A stretch of DNA of 64,000 bases from Vogesella oryzae (GCF_902829295.1 NZ_CADEPL010000018.1:97479-161478), one strand, 5' to 3'; shown: positions 35,294-44,170, counted from the first letter of the stretch. Numbers and translations: made by a program. The notes: a model not told the origin generated them from the letters alone.

Positions 35294-35384
35294 GTGTCAA
35301 TCAAGCGTTTGAATTTCGGATATCGCCTCATTGACTGTGAACAATCACCGATAAACCGCTTGCCGTTTTCAGGGGTGAATTTGC

Positions 35385-35412
35385 ATGACAGCGCGGACGA
35401 ATCGGTTATGAT
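35385..35412 (+). promoter_or_regulatory. Possible dapF promoter
   Basis: ATGACA (35385-35390) and TATGAT (35407-35412) are 16 bases apart, 33 bases before the dapF ATG. Confidence 0.4.
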
Positions 35413-35444
35413 GAAGACCATTTTTCTGCCAATCCAGAGCACCC

Positions 35445-36275
35445 ATGAAACTCAAGTTCAGCAAGATGCACGGCCTGGGCAACGACTTTGTCGTGATCGA
35501 CGGCGTACGCCAGACCGTACACCTGACCGCGGAGCGCCTGCGCCAGCTTGGCGACCGCCATACCGGCGTGGGCTTTGACCAGTTGCTGCTGGTAGAGGCC
35601 CCGCAGGCAGCAGAGAACGACTTCCGCTATCGCATCTTCAACAACGATGGCAGCGAGGTGGAACAGTGCGGCAACGGTGCCCGCTGCTTCGTCAAGTTCG
35701 TCACCGAACAGAAGCTGACCAACAAGCGTGCCATCCGCGTGGAAACCGCCAAGGGCGTGATCGTGCCGATGCTGGATGACAGCGGCCTGATCACCGTCGA
35801 CATGGGCGTACCGCGCTTTGCCCCGCTGGACATCCCGTTCCATGCCGAAGGCGATGCCATCACCCACCCGCTGCAGGTCGGCGAGCATTCGGTGGATATC
35901 AGCGTGGTGTCGATGGGCAACCCGCACGCGGTGCAGGTGGTCGATAACACCGATACCGCACCGGTGGCGGAACAAGGACCGTTGATCGAGCGTCACAGCC
36001 GCTTCCCCGAGCGCGTCAACGCCGGCTTCATGCAGATCGTTGGCCGCGGCGAAATCCGCCTGCGGGTGTACGAGCGCGGCGCCGGCGAGACCCTGGCCTG
36101 CGGTACCGGCGCCTGCGCCGCCGTGGTGGCCGGCATCCGCCGCGGCCTGCTGGACAAGGTGGTACGCGTGCATACCCGTGGCGGCGACCTGACCATTTCC
36201 TGGGGCGGTCCCGGCTTGCCGGTGAAAATGACCGGCCCGGCGGTCACCGTCTTCAACGGCGAAATCGACGTCTAG
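35445..36275 (+). CDS. dapF: Diaminopimelate epimerase
   Basis: Interconverts LL- and meso-diaminopimelate for lysine and peptidoglycan synthesis. The 276-residue protein starts [16 protein letters not shown] and has both catalytic cysteines: one in [10 protein letters not shown] and the other in [14 protein letters not shown]. Length and motifs are normal. It heads an apparent operon with the DUF484 gene (36-base gap) and a membrane protein. Confidence 0.97.
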   Translation: MKLKFSKMHGLGNDFVVIDGVRQTVHLTAERLRQLGDRHTGVGFDQLLLVEAPQAAENDFRYRIFNNDGSEVEQCGNGARCFVKFVTEQKLTNKRAIRVETAKGVIVPMLDDSGLITVDMGVPRFAPLDIPFHAEGDAITHPLQVGEHSVDISVVSMGNPHAVQVVDNTDTAPVAEQGPLIERHSRFPERVNAGFMQIVGRGEIRLRVYERGAGETLACGTGACAAVVAGIRRGLLDKVVRVHTRGGDLTISWGGPGLPVKMTGPAVTVFNGEIDV

Positions 36276-36311
36276 CGGCCAGCGTGGCCGCCCGCAAGAA
36301 AGGAGCGATCT

Positions 36312-36947
36312 GTGCAAGCTGAAGAAATTCTGGCCTACCTCGACGACAATCCGGACTTCCTGGCCAGCCATGCGCCGCGTTATGGCCTGAAACCGCTGCA
36401 GGATCGGGTGGTATCGTTTGCCGATCGCCAGATGCTGGACCTGAAGGATCGCAACCGCCAGCTGGAAGCGCGGCTGACGCAACTGATCCGCCACGGCGAA
36501 CAGAACGACCAGATCGTGGCACGTAGCCACAAGCTGGCGATTGCCCTGCTACGCGGCCAGACGCTGGCCGAGGTGCATCACGCCATCCAGCACACTTTTG
36601 CCGATCAGTTCGGCCTGCACAGCGTGGCGCTGCGGCTGTGGCATCCGGCGGCGGAAAACACCGAGCTGTACAACAGCCGTCAGGATATCCGTCTGCTGGC
36701 CGGCAACCTGTCCGCGCCGTACTGCGGCCCCTACGCCAACGACGAAATCATCAGCTGGTTCCCGGCAACACCGGTACTGCAGTCCTTCGCCCAGCTGGCG
36801 CTGCGCGACGGTACCGAGCCGTTCGGCATGCTGGTCATCGCCAGTGATGACGCCCAGCGCTTCACGCTGGAGATGCAGACCCACTATCTGGCACAGATGG
36901 CGGAGCTGATGTCGCAAGCGCTGCTGCGCGTGCTGGGCAAGGCATGA
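36312..36947 (+). CDS. DUF484 family protein (GAF-like)
   Basis: A 211-residue cytoplasmic protein of the DUF484 family, which often lies between dapF and xerC in proteobacteria. It has a helical N-terminus (AEEILAYLDDNPDFLASHAP), a coiled coil around KDRNRQLEARLTQLIRHGEQ and a GAF-like C-terminal domain ending in LAQMAELMSQALLRVL. The start is GTG at 36312 with an AGGAGCGATC site. Function is not established. It overlaps the next gene as ATGA. Confidence 0.85.
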   Translation: MQAEEILAYLDDNPDFLASHAPRYGLKPLQDRVVSFADRQMLDLKDRNRQLEARLTQLIRHGEQNDQIVARSHKLAIALLRGQTLAEVHHAIQHTFADQFGLHSVALRLWHPAAENTELYNSRQDIRLLAGNLSAPYCGPYANDEIISWFPATPVLQSFAQLALRDGTEPFGMLVIASDDAQRFTLEMQTHYLAQMAELMSQALLRVLGKA

Positions 36948-37510
36948 GTCCGGACATTTCCGGCCTGCTGCTCCTGGCCCCGCTCGTCCTGTATCTGCTG
37001 CATGCGTTGTGGCGGCTGATCGCCAGCGACAGTCTGCCGGCGGTGCTGGCCTTCATCGGCGCCTACTTCATCTGTGCCGTGCTGTTCCGGCTGACCCTGC
37101 CGACCCTGGCCATGGTGCCGGTATGGCTGCCGTTCCTGTACCCGTACGCCTGGACCGGCATTGCCGCCCTGCTGCTTGCCTGCGGTACGCTGCAGGTTGG
37201 CCGCAGCGGCATCCGGCTGCAAGGCGTACCGCCGCTGATGGCGGCCTATGCCCTGTCGCAACTGTGTCTGCATCTGGGGCTGGTCACCCTGTCAACCGTG
37301 CTGGCGGGGCGCCCGCTACAAGCCTATGCCATGCTGCCGCCGCTGGTGGCCGCTGGCGGCTACCTGCTGTACCGGCTATGCCTGCGGCTCAGCCGTCAGC
37401 AGCAAGGCTGGTTATCGTGGCCGGGGGTGATCATGACGGCGGTAGCCGCTCCGTTATTGCTGGGCTGGGCCGCAGAACTGGTGGTACCGCTGCTGTTGCG
37501 CTACGTCTGA
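36944..37510 (+). CDS. Membrane protein of unknown function
   Basis: A 188-residue, very hydrophobic protein with about five or six predicted membrane helices (for example GLLLLAPLVLYLLHALWRLI and VIMTAVAAPLLLGWAAELVV). No family recognised. Its ATG overlaps the DUF484 stop (ATGA), so the two are translationally coupled; it takes the place that xerC holds in many relatives. Ends before a strong terminator. Confidence 0.75.
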   Translation: MSPDISGLLLLAPLVLYLLHALWRLIASDSLPAVLAFIGAYFICAVLFRLTLPTLAMVPVWLPFLYPYAWTGIAALLLACGTLQVGRSGIRLQGVPPLMAAYALSQLCLHLGLVTLSTVLAGRPLQAYAMLPPLVAAGGYLLYRLCLRLSRQQQGWLSWPGVIMTAVAAPLLLGWAAELVVPLLLRYV

Positions 37511-37525
37511 GCAGCGCCGCAAGAA

Positions 37526-37549
37526 AAAACCCGCCTTCTGGCGGGTTTT
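37526..37549. terminator. Bidirectional terminator
   Basis: AAAACCCGCC and GGCGGGTTTT with loop TTCT: a 10-base perfect stem between the convergent dapF operon and OsmC-like gene. Confidence 0.92.
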
Positions 37550-37565
37550 ACATTTCCGCAAAACT

Positions 37566-38018
37566 TCACGCCGGCTGTTTCAATACCGTGCCGTCGGCAT
37601 CCAGCACCGTGACATGCACTGGAATGCCCTGCGCCACACTCTGCGATACGGTACAGAAGTCCTCGAAGCTGCCCAGCAGGCGCTCAAGGTTGGCCGCAGC
37701 CGCCACCGGCTGCCCGGTACGCAATACCACATCGATGCGCTGCACCCGCAGGCGGTTACGCTCATTGCGATCGACCAGCGCATTGCTCTCGCACGACAAC
37801 GGCTCCAGTGCCACGCGGAATTTGCGGGCAGCAAACAGCAGGCTGGCCGACAGGCAGTTGGCGACTGCGGCAGCCAGCAACTGCGATGGCGACGGGCCGT
37901 TACCTCCACCCAGTGGCGCCGGCTCGTCGGTCTGCAATGGCTGCTCGACGTCGGCAAAGTGGTTGTCAAAGCGGTAGTCCTGCACTTGCTGCAATTTGAC
38001 GATGGCGTTTTCGCTCAC
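37566..38018 (-). CDS. OsmC/Ohr-family peroxiredoxin-like protein
   Basis: A 150-residue OsmC-fold protein with the two reactive cysteines of the family: C55 in VANCLSAS and C122 in EDFCTVSQSV. Such proteins reduce organic hydroperoxides with thiols; this one is nearer the general OsmC/YhfA branch than Ohr. Start GTG 38018 with GCAGGAGCAAGC upstream; a longer open frame to 38252 overlaps the DAHP synthase gene and is rejected. Confidence 0.82.
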   Translation of the reverse strand: MSENAIVKLQQVQDYRFDNHFADVEQPLQTDEPAPLGGGNGPSPSQLLAAAVANCLSASLLFAARKFRVALEPLSCESNALVDRNERNRLRVQRIDVVLRTGQPVAAAANLERLLGSFEDFCTVSQSVAQGIPVHVTVLDADGTVLKQPA

Positions 38019-38052
38019 GCTTGCTCCTGCTTGTTGGGTAATTGTCTCGACA

Positions 38053-39069
38053 TTACAGACTGCGGCCAACGGCTGCGGCCAGCGGTTGCAGCTGTGCCCG
38101 CAACGCCTGCAGCTGCGCCGGCGTGATTGCCTGCTCGGCATCGCACCAGGCATCCTGCGGCGAGGCATGTACCTCCAGCAGCAAGCCATCGGCGCCGGCG
38201 GCGACGGCGGCGGCGGCCAGCGGCGGCACCAGCCAGCCACGGCCACCGGCATGACTGGGGTCGACCAGTACCGGCAGATGGGTTTCCCGCTTCAACAGCG
38301 GAATGGCGGTGATGTCCAGCGCGTGACGGCTGGCCGGTTCGAAACTGCGGATACCGCGCTCGCAGAACACGATATTGTGGTTGCCGCCTATCGCAATGTA
38401 CTCGGCTGCCATCAGCCATTCGCTGAGCGTGGCAGACACCCCGCGGTACAGCAGCACCGGCTTGTTGATACTGCCCAGCTCGCGCAGCAACGGTACGTTC
38501 TGCATATTGCGCGGCCCGACCTGGATGGCATCGACGTCATAGGCCAGGAAGCTGTCCAGCTGACGCACATCCAGAATCTCGCTGATCATCGGCATGCCCT
38601 GCGCGCGCGCTGCCTGTTGCAGATATTCCAGCCCTGCCTCGCCGATCCCCTGGAAGGCGTACGGACTGGTACGCGGCTTGTAGGCGCCGGCACGCAGCAA
38701 CCGGATACCCTGCGCATGCAGCTCTGCGGCCAACGTGGCAAGCGATCCGGCGTCTTCAATGGCACTTGGCCCCGCGATCAGCTGTAGCTGCGGCCCGCCG
38801 ATAGGCACACCACGTATCGACACCACGCTGTTATCCGGCTTCACCTCGCGCGACACCATGCGGTAGTCCTTCACCACCCGCATGGCACGCTCGACACCGG
38901 GCATGGTCTCGAACATGTCGGCACTCAGACTGCGCTCGTCTCCAACCGCGCCGATAATGGTGCGCTCGGTGCCGCGCGAAATATGCTCACTCAGCCCGGC
39001 GGCACGGATGCGGCCAACCACGGCATCGATTTGCGGCGCTGTCGCGCCTGCAGCCATCACAATAATCAT
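38053..39069 (-). CDS. DAHP synthase-family protein (class I beta) with altered metal site
   Basis: A 338-residue protein of the AroF/KDPG-like DAHP synthase family, with an N-terminal ferredoxin-like domain (about 1-75; MIIVMAAGATAPQIDAVV) and a TIM barrel. Known landmarks are present: AGAYKPRTSPYAFQG, LMAAEYIA, PVLVDPSHAGGR and LLLEVHASP. Two expected residues differ: the metal-ligand cysteine of AGPCS is serine (AGPSAIED) and the lysine in LLKRG is tyrosine (LLYRG). Either this is a working variant, or a paralogue with another activity. It lies 9 bases from the LOG gene and near pheA, consistent with aromatic amino acid synthesis. Confidence 0.75.
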   Translation of the reverse strand: MIIVMAAGATAPQIDAVVGRIRAAGLSEHISRGTERTIIGAVGDERSLSADMFETMPGVERAMRVVKDYRMVSREVKPDNSVVSIRGVPIGGPQLQLIAGPSAIEDAGSLATLAAELHAQGIRLLRAGAYKPRTSPYAFQGIGEAGLEYLQQAARAQGMPMISEILDVRQLDSFLAYDVDAIQVGPRNMQNVPLLRELGSINKPVLLYRGVSATLSEWLMAAEYIAIGGNHNIVFCERGIRSFEPASRHALDITAIPLLKRETHLPVLVDPSHAGGRGWLVPPLAAAAVAAGADGLLLEVHASPQDAWCDAEQAITPAQLQALRAQLQPLAAAVGRSL

Positions 39070-39078
39070 GCTACAGAC

Positions 39079-39666
39079 TCAGATACGGTCATGCGACAGC
39101 CACTTGGTCACCGGCGCGGCACGATAGCTGTTCATGCGCTCCAGCAGCTCCGGCAGCGTATCGGCCACCACGAACAGCTGCAGATTGGCTTCGCGAATGA
39201 AGCCCTCGCGCACCCCGTGCTGCACCATGGCCAGCAGCGGATCGAAGAAACCGGCGACATTGAGCAGGCCGATCGGCTTCTGGTGCACGGACAGCTGGCC
39301 CCAGGTCAGCATCTCGAACAGTTCGTCGTAGGTACCAAAGCCGCCGGGCAGCGCGATGAAGCCACCGGAAAGGTCTTCCATCAAGGCCTTACGTTCGTGC
39401 ATGGTCTGGGTCACGTGCAGCTCGGACAGGCTTTCGTGGGCAACTTCCTTCTCCTTCAGGAAGCCCGGGATCACCCCGACGACACGGCCGCCGGCAGCCA
39501 GCGCAGCATCGGCCGCTACGCCCATCAGGCCGATATTGCCACCGCCATACACCAGTGTGATGGCGCGCTCGGCCAGCGTGGCCCCCAGCTCGCGCGCGGC
39601 AGCGCTGTAGGCAGGATTGCTGCCGCTACTGGAACCGCAAAACAGACAAATGGATTGAATAGTCAT
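39079..39666 (-). CDS. LOG-family nucleoside 5'-monophosphate phosphoribohydrolase
   Basis: A 195-residue Rossmann-like protein of the LOG (lonely guy, TIGR00730) family, which cleaves the base from nucleoside monophosphates; in plants this activates cytokinins, while the bacterial role is less clear. The catalytic motif PGGFGTYDELFE and the upstream GGGNIGLMG phosphate loop are intact. Confidence 0.9.
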   Translation of the reverse strand: MTIQSICLFCGSSSGSNPAYSAAARELGATLAERAITLVYGGGNIGLMGVAADAALAAGGRVVGVIPGFLKEKEVAHESLSELHVTQTMHERKALMEDLSGGFIALPGGFGTYDELFEMLTWGQLSVHQKPIGLLNVAGFFDPLLAMVQHGVREGFIREANLQLFVVADTLPELLERMNSYRAAPVTKWLSHDRI

Positions 39667-39724
39667 GATGTGCCTGTGCCCGCCGGCAGCGGGCTCTCCA
39701 CAAGTGAATCTTGGGGTAGAAAAT

Positions 39725-39752
39725 TTTTCGCCGGACAGGTGCCCGGCGAAAA
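39725..39752. terminator. Terminator between pheA and the LOG gene
   Basis: TTTTCGCCGG and CCGGCGAAAA, a 10-base perfect stem with an 8-base loop in the 93-base gap. The tail on the minus strand is AAAAATTTT, so termination may be partial. Confidence 0.65.
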
Positions 39753-39759
39753 GCGCAAC

Positions 39760-40833
39760 TTACAGTACGGCCTGCGGGTAGGCGCCAAGCACCTTCACGA
39801 AGGCGGTGCGCTCGCGCAAACCAGCCAGCGCCTGCACCAGATGGGCATCCTGGGCGTGGCCTTCCATATCGATGAAGAACACGTAATCCCACAGCCCGGC
39901 ACGCGACGGACGCGACTCGAACTTGGTCATCGACACACCATTGGCCGCCAGCGGCTCCAGCAGGTAATGCACCGCGCCCGGACGGTTAGGCGCGGCGACG
40001 ATGATGGAGGTCTTGTCCTGACCGGTCGGGCCGACATCCTGGTTCCCCAACACCAGGAAACGCGTGGTGTTGTTAGGCTCGTCTTCGATGTTCTCGGCCA
40101 GCTTCAGCAGACAATAGCGCTCGGCCGCAGCCTGGCCGGCAATGGCGGCACAATCCGGTTCCTCTGCGGCCAACCTGGCGGCTTCGGCATTGCTGGCCAC
40201 CGATACCCGCTCGACACTGGCGGGCAGATTCTTGTTCAGCCATTCGTGACACTGCGCCAGTGCCTGGGCATGCGCATAAACCCGGCGGATACCCGCCATA
40301 TCGCCCTCCTTGCGCAGCAGGTGGTGGTGAATGCGCAGCACCACCTCTCCACAAATCCTCAGCGGCGAGCTGACCATCAGGTCCAGCGTGCGGCCGATGG
40401 CACCTTCGGTGGAGTTTTCCACTGGCGCCACCACGTAATCCAGCGCCCGGGATTCAACCAGACGGAAGGCCTCGTCGATCGAGCCGCAGGCTACAGTACG
40501 GGCGGCATGACCGAAATGCTTGAGCGCCGCCAACTGGGTAAAGGTACCTTCCGGCCCCAGATACGCAATCGACAGCGGCTTTTCCAGCGCCAGACATTCC
40601 GACATCACCTCGCGGAACAGCCGCGCGACCGATTCGCCCGGCAGCGGCCCCGGATTCAGATCCTTGACGCGACGCAACACCTGCGCCTCGCGCTCCGGAC
40701 GGTAGATGATCCCGCCGCCCTTGATCTCGCCGATATCGCGGGCGTGCTGGGCGCGCTGATTGAGAAGGTTGAGAATTTCGACATCGATATTGTCGATGGC
40801 GTCACGATGTTGCTTGAGCAGTTCTTCCGACAC
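39760..40833 (-). CDS. pheA: Chorismate mutase/prephenate dehydratase (P-protein)
   Basis: Bifunctional enzyme of phenylalanine synthesis (357 residues). N-terminal chorismate mutase (about 1-85, LLKQHRDAIDNIDVEILNLL), prephenate dehydratase (about 90-270, starting IAYLGPEGTFTQLAA, with SIDEAF and the catalytic NSTEGAIG and NNTTRFLVLG motifs), and a C-terminal ACT domain with GAVHYLLEPLAANGVSMTKF and ESRPSR that binds phenylalanine for feedback. Start codon GTG. Three bases from the O-methyltransferase gene upstream. Confidence 0.96.
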   Translation of the reverse strand: MSEELLKQHRDAIDNIDVEILNLLNQRAQHARDIGEIKGGGIIYRPEREAQVLRRVKDLNPGPLPGESVARLFREVMSECLALEKPLSIAYLGPEGTFTQLAALKHFGHAARTVACGSIDEAFRLVESRALDYVVAPVENSTEGAIGRTLDLMVSSPLRICGEVVLRIHHHLLRKEGDMAGIRRVYAHAQALAQCHEWLNKNLPASVERVSVASNAEAARLAAEEPDCAAIAGQAAAERYCLLKLAENIEDEPNNTTRFLVLGNQDVGPTGQDKTSIIVAAPNRPGAVHYLLEPLAANGVSMTKFESRPSRAGLWDYVFFIDMEGHAQDAHLVQALAGLRERTAFVKVLGAYPQAVL

Positions 40834-40836
40834 GAT

Positions 40837-41427
40837 TCAGTGATCTTTCAGGATGACAAATTGGCCTTTTCCGATGGGGTAAGTTTCCGCGAGATAGCCA
40901 TGCGTCGCAAGCACTGCAGCACGGAAATCCGCACACTCTGCTGCGTGTGAAATGGCATTGTCCATCACCACGACGCCTCTCGAGGTGAGAATCCGGGCAA
41001 TTTCAGGCCAGTAGCCAGCATAACGTGACCGGTCGGCATCCAGAAACAGCATATCCACCGATTCGTCGTCACAACCTGCCAGCACGCCGAAAGCATCGCC
41101 GGTCAGCAAAGATACCGTCTGCTGCAGCCCGAACGAGTCCAGCGTGGCGCTGGCCAGCGCGGTCTTGTGCGCACTGTGATCCACCGAACGCAGCCGCCCC
41201 TTGTTCGCCAGTGCGGCCAACCCCAACCAGACCGTCGAGTAGCCGTTGGAGGTACCGATTTCCAGTAATGACATCGCCTTGCGGGCGCGCACCAGCTGGT
41301 ACAGGAACATACCGGTTTCCGGTGTGATATTGAGGCGCTTGTCGGCACGCGTCGGATGACGCGCATCGTGCGCTTCGCCCTCCTGCCACAATTGTTGCAG
41401 GCGGGCACGATAGGCTGCGGTCAGCAT
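40837..41427 (-). CDS. SAM-dependent O-methyltransferase-like protein
   Basis: A 196-residue class I methyltransferase of the catechol-O-methyltransferase-like group (Methyltransf_24). Motif I is LLEIGTSNGYSTVWLG, an acidic DMLFLDADRSRYAGY follows, and the N-terminal helix region resembles bacterial O-methyltransferases. Substrate unknown. Tightly coupled to pheA downstream (3-base gap). Confidence 0.8.
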   Translation of the reverse strand: MLTAAYRARLQQLWQEGEAHDARHPTRADKRLNITPETGMFLYQLVRARKAMSLLEIGTSNGYSTVWLGLAALANKGRLRSVDHSAHKTALASATLDSFGLQQTVSLLTGDAFGVLAGCDDESVDMLFLDADRSRYAGYWPEIARILTSRGVVVMDNAISHAAECADFRAAVLATHGYLAETYPIGKGQFVILKDH

Positions 41428-41437
41428 GAACTACTCC

Positions 41438-41551
41438 TTAAAAACAGGCTGACAGCATATTACCCAAATTGACGACAAACAGGGGCTGCAGATAGGCCCA
41501 GAAGCCCAGTGCGGTCATGGCTGCCAACAGCATCCAGGCCAGCACCCTCAT
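41438..41551 (-). CDS. Small single-span membrane protein (37 residues)
   Basis: Starts at ATG 41551, which overlaps the stop of the sensor-MFS chimera as ATGA, and ends at TAA 41438. The peptide (MRVLAWMLLAAMTALGFWAY, then LQPLFVVNLGNMLSACF) is one hydrophobic helix with a short tail. The overlap argues for translation. No family recognised; it may be a remnant or partner of the MFS transporter whose tail lies upstream. Confidence 0.5.
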   Translation of the reverse strand: MRVLAWMLLAAMTALGFWAYLQPLFVVNLGNMLSACF

Positions 41552-42996
41552 GCCCGCGCCTCTGCCGGGGCGGCCAACGTTTCTTTCACCGGCAGATTGG
41601 CCAGCGCCGCCGCCACACCCAGCGCAATCGACAAACCCCACACCAGATCGTAGTTACCGGTGCGGTCGTAAATCAGCCCACCCAGCCATACCCCGAGGAA
41701 GCTGCCAACCTGGTGCGAGAAGAACACCGCGCCGGACAGCATGCCCAGGTTTTTGATGCCGAACATGCCGACAATTACCCCATTGGTGAGCGGCACGGTG
41801 GATAACGCCATACGCTCGGCATCGCCCAATTGCAGTTGCCGCTGCAGCTGGCTGCGCTCGATTTGCTCGGCCATTACGTTGAAGCTGCTCCCCAGCAGCC
41901 CAAACTCATGGCCATACAGGGGCGCCAGTCTGACGCCCCGCTCGCCGCGGCCGAGGCGCCGGCTGGCGTCCAGCAGCTTGTTGATCGGCAGCACCAGCTT
42001 GCGGGCAAACCAGAACGTGACTGCGCAGGAGAAGATGGTAGCCAGCAGCAGCATGGCGATGCGCTGGTAAAGCTGCTCCCGCAGCGGCGCCATCACGGCG
42101 GCCTCGTCGCGGGTGAGCATGATGCCGCCCCCCAGCAGCGGAAGGGCCGACCATGCCGCCAGCACCGGACGACCGCGAAAATCGATTCCGTAGCCGCTAC
42201 CGACACCGCCTGCCAGCATGCCCCACATGGCTTGTCCGGCCTGCATCTGCGGGGTGATTCTGAGCCGGAATGCGGCATTGGCCGTATTGCGCAAGGGTGA
42301 CACCACCAGCGCATTGCCATTGTCCTGCCTGGTGACCAGCAGGTTCTCGCCATCCGTCCCCATGCCGGCATAATTGCCGGTGATACGGCGCAGCTGCTCG
42401 TCGTTGACGCGCAACATCAGAAAGCCCTGCAGCTTGCCTTGTTGCAGGACGGGAGATAACCAGAACGCCGCAAACGCGTTGAGCGGTGCAAAACGCGCAT
42501 GGGGAATGAGTCGCACCCCATCGCTCGGCATATCGATCAGCTCCTGCAACTGGCTGGCCATGCGGGATGAGGATTGCGCCGGATAGGTCAGATCGGCCCC
42601 CAGCCATGCCGGATGATCCGGGCTGTAGATCACTTTGCCGCGGGCATCCAGCAGCAACAGATCATTGTGCCCGGCCAGGATATGGGCTTGCTGCTCGAAG
42701 TCGCAGGCCGGTACGGCGCCCCTTGCCGCTGTGGTTGCGGAATGCACATGCAGCACCGGCGCCCGCAAGCAGGCAACCAGATCATTGTCTGCCGTCAGCA
42801 GCTGCAACATGGTGGTCTGGCTTTGCCACCAGTTTGCAATCTCGTTGAGCCTGACACTGAGCAGCGCCTGCAGTTGCGCCTCGGCTGACAGACGATAATG
42901 GGTGACGAAGCGCTCGTAACCGATGCCGACCACCAGCAGCAGCGGCAACAGGCTGCCCAGCACCAACCACAGCAGCAAGTGATGCTTGATACGCAT
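41548..42996 (-). CDS. Chimeric gene: Cache-HAMP sensor front joined to the tail of an MFS transporter
   Basis: A continuous 482-residue frame of two unrelated parts. Residues 1-395 read as a membrane sensor: first helix (HHLLLWLVLGSLLPLLLVVG), a periplasmic Cache-like domain with LLLLDARGKVIYSP, a second helix (AMLLLATIFSCAVTFWFARK) and a HAMP linker ending FNVMAEQIERSQLQ. From about residue 398 (AERMALSTVPLTNGVIVGMF) to the end it is the last three or so helices of an MFS permease (FFSHQVGSFLGVWLGGLIYD, TGNYDLVWGLSIALG). The kinase or output part of the sensor and the first nine MFS helices are missing. A deletion fusing two genes in frame is the simplest reading; an assembly error is possible. 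Confidence 0.75.
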   Translation of the reverse strand: MRIKHHLLLWLVLGSLLPLLLVVGIGYERFVTHYRLSAEAQLQALLSVRLNEIANWWQSQTTMLQLLTADNDLVACLRAPVLHVHSATTAARGAVPACDFEQQAHILAGHNDLLLLDARGKVIYSPDHPAWLGADLTYPAQSSSRMASQLQELIDMPSDGVRLIPHARFAPLNAFAAFWLSPVLQQGKLQGFLMLRVNDEQLRRITGNYAGMGTDGENLLVTRQDNGNALVVSPLRNTANAAFRLRITPQMQAGQAMWGMLAGGVGSGYGIDFRGRPVLAAWSALPLLGGGIMLTRDEAAVMAPLREQLYQRIAMLLLATIFSCAVTFWFARKLVLPINKLLDASRRLGRGERGVRLAPLYGHEFGLLGSSFNVMAEQIERSQLQRQLQLGDAERMALSTVPLTNGVIVGMFGIKNLGMLSGAVFFSHQVGSFLGVWLGGLIYDRTGNYDLVWGLSIALGVAAALANLPVKETLAAPAEARA

Positions 42997-43006
42997 GGCG
43001 GGTTGC

Positions 43007-44170
43007 TCAGTTGGCCGGCTGCGGCATGTCGGTCAATACCTGCTTGAGACTTTCCAGCGCCTGGAAATCACCACCATACAAGGAGAGGATGCGATCGCTG
43101 GCGCTGCGCAGCACCATGCTGAGCTTGGCTTCCTGGCTGTCGGTCAGACCAAGGTGAATGAACTCCCGCTCCAGGTCACCCAGCATGCTTTCCAGCAATG
43201 CCGTGGCCAGAAAGCGATCGTCGCGGCGCTGCTGTTCCATCGACGTCACGCAGGCCTGCACGCTGTTCAGCACCTTGCGCAGACTGGCTTCGCGCGCCAC
43301 CACCTGCTGCTGCAAGGCCAGCATGGCGCCGCGCGATTCGGCCAGATCCGCCAGTGCCAGCGTGTCCAGCCTCGCGGCGGCCAACTCGGCAATGGCGGCC
43401 AGGTAGTCGCGCAAGCGGCCAAGCCGCTCTTCATCGTCCAGCGGCATATTGCGCACCATCAGGGTAACGCCGCCATAGTTGAAGGCGGCACGCTGCCCCA
43501 TGGCGACAATCCGCCCGCAAGTGGCAATCAGCTGCAGTACGCCGGACTCCATGGCACTTAACTCGCCTTGCTGGTTCATTTCCAGCGCACCGCTCTGGTT
43601 ACGCAACGCCACGGCGGCAGACAGGCCATAGCTGTCGGCGACTTCCAGCAGCTCTTTCGCCAGACAGGTCATATCTCCGCACAACATCACCTTGCGGGCA
43701 AATTGCACCACCTGCCCCATTTCCGCCGCATTGCTCATCGCGGTCATGGCGGTGGCCGTGGCGTAGCTGGCTTGCTGTGCCAGCGCTTCACGCTGTTGCC
43801 GGTGGCGCGACAAGGCTTCCAGCTTGGCGCCCAGCAAGGCGAACTCCAGCGGCTTGGCCATGAAGTCCTCGCCGCCGGCGTCATAGGCGGCCATGCGGTC
43901 TTCCAGCGTGGTCAGGCCGGACAGAAACATCACCGGAATGTCCTGGGTATCGAAATCCGCCTTCAGCTGGCGGCAGACTTCATAGCCATCCATTTCCGGC
44001 ATGCTGATATCCAGCAGGATGAGCTGCGGCTTGAGTTCCACCACTTGCTGCAGCGCCTGCAGCGGATTCAGGCAACTGCGGACCTCGTATTGTTCGCCCA
44101 GCACATCCTCGATCATCTGTGCCGTCAGCGAATCGTCGTCAATCACATACAGCAATGGTTTGGTTTGCAT
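43007..44170 (-). CDS. Response regulator: receiver plus GAF-like domain
   Basis: A 387-residue protein with an N-terminal receiver (YVIDDDSLTAQMIEDVL; phosphoacceptor aspartate in LILLDISMPEMDGYE; lysine in MAKPLEF) and a C-terminal part without DNA-binding, GGDEF or HD-GYP motif, containing a GAF-like region and helical segments. It probably works by protein contact. It lies 10 bases upstream of the chimeric sensor gene in the same direction, so the two once formed a sensor-regulator pair. Start ATG 44170 with GGAAATGTT upstream. Confidence 0.82.
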   Translation of the reverse strand: MQTKPLLYVIDDDSLTAQMIEDVLGEQYEVRSCLNPLQALQQVVELKPQLILLDISMPEMDGYEVCRQLKADFDTQDIPVMFLSGLTTLEDRMAAYDAGGEDFMAKPLEFALLGAKLEALSRHRQQREALAQQASYATATAMTAMSNAAEMGQVVQFARKVMLCGDMTCLAKELLEVADSYGLSAAVALRNQSGALEMNQQGELSAMESGVLQLIATCGRIVAMGQRAAFNYGGVTLMVRNMPLDDEERLGRLRDYLAAIAELAAARLDTLALADLAESRGAMLALQQQVVAREASLRKVLNSVQACVTSMEQQRRDDRFLATALLESMLGDLEREFIHLGLTDSQEAKLSMVLRSASDRILSLYGGDFQALESLKQVLTDMPQPAN

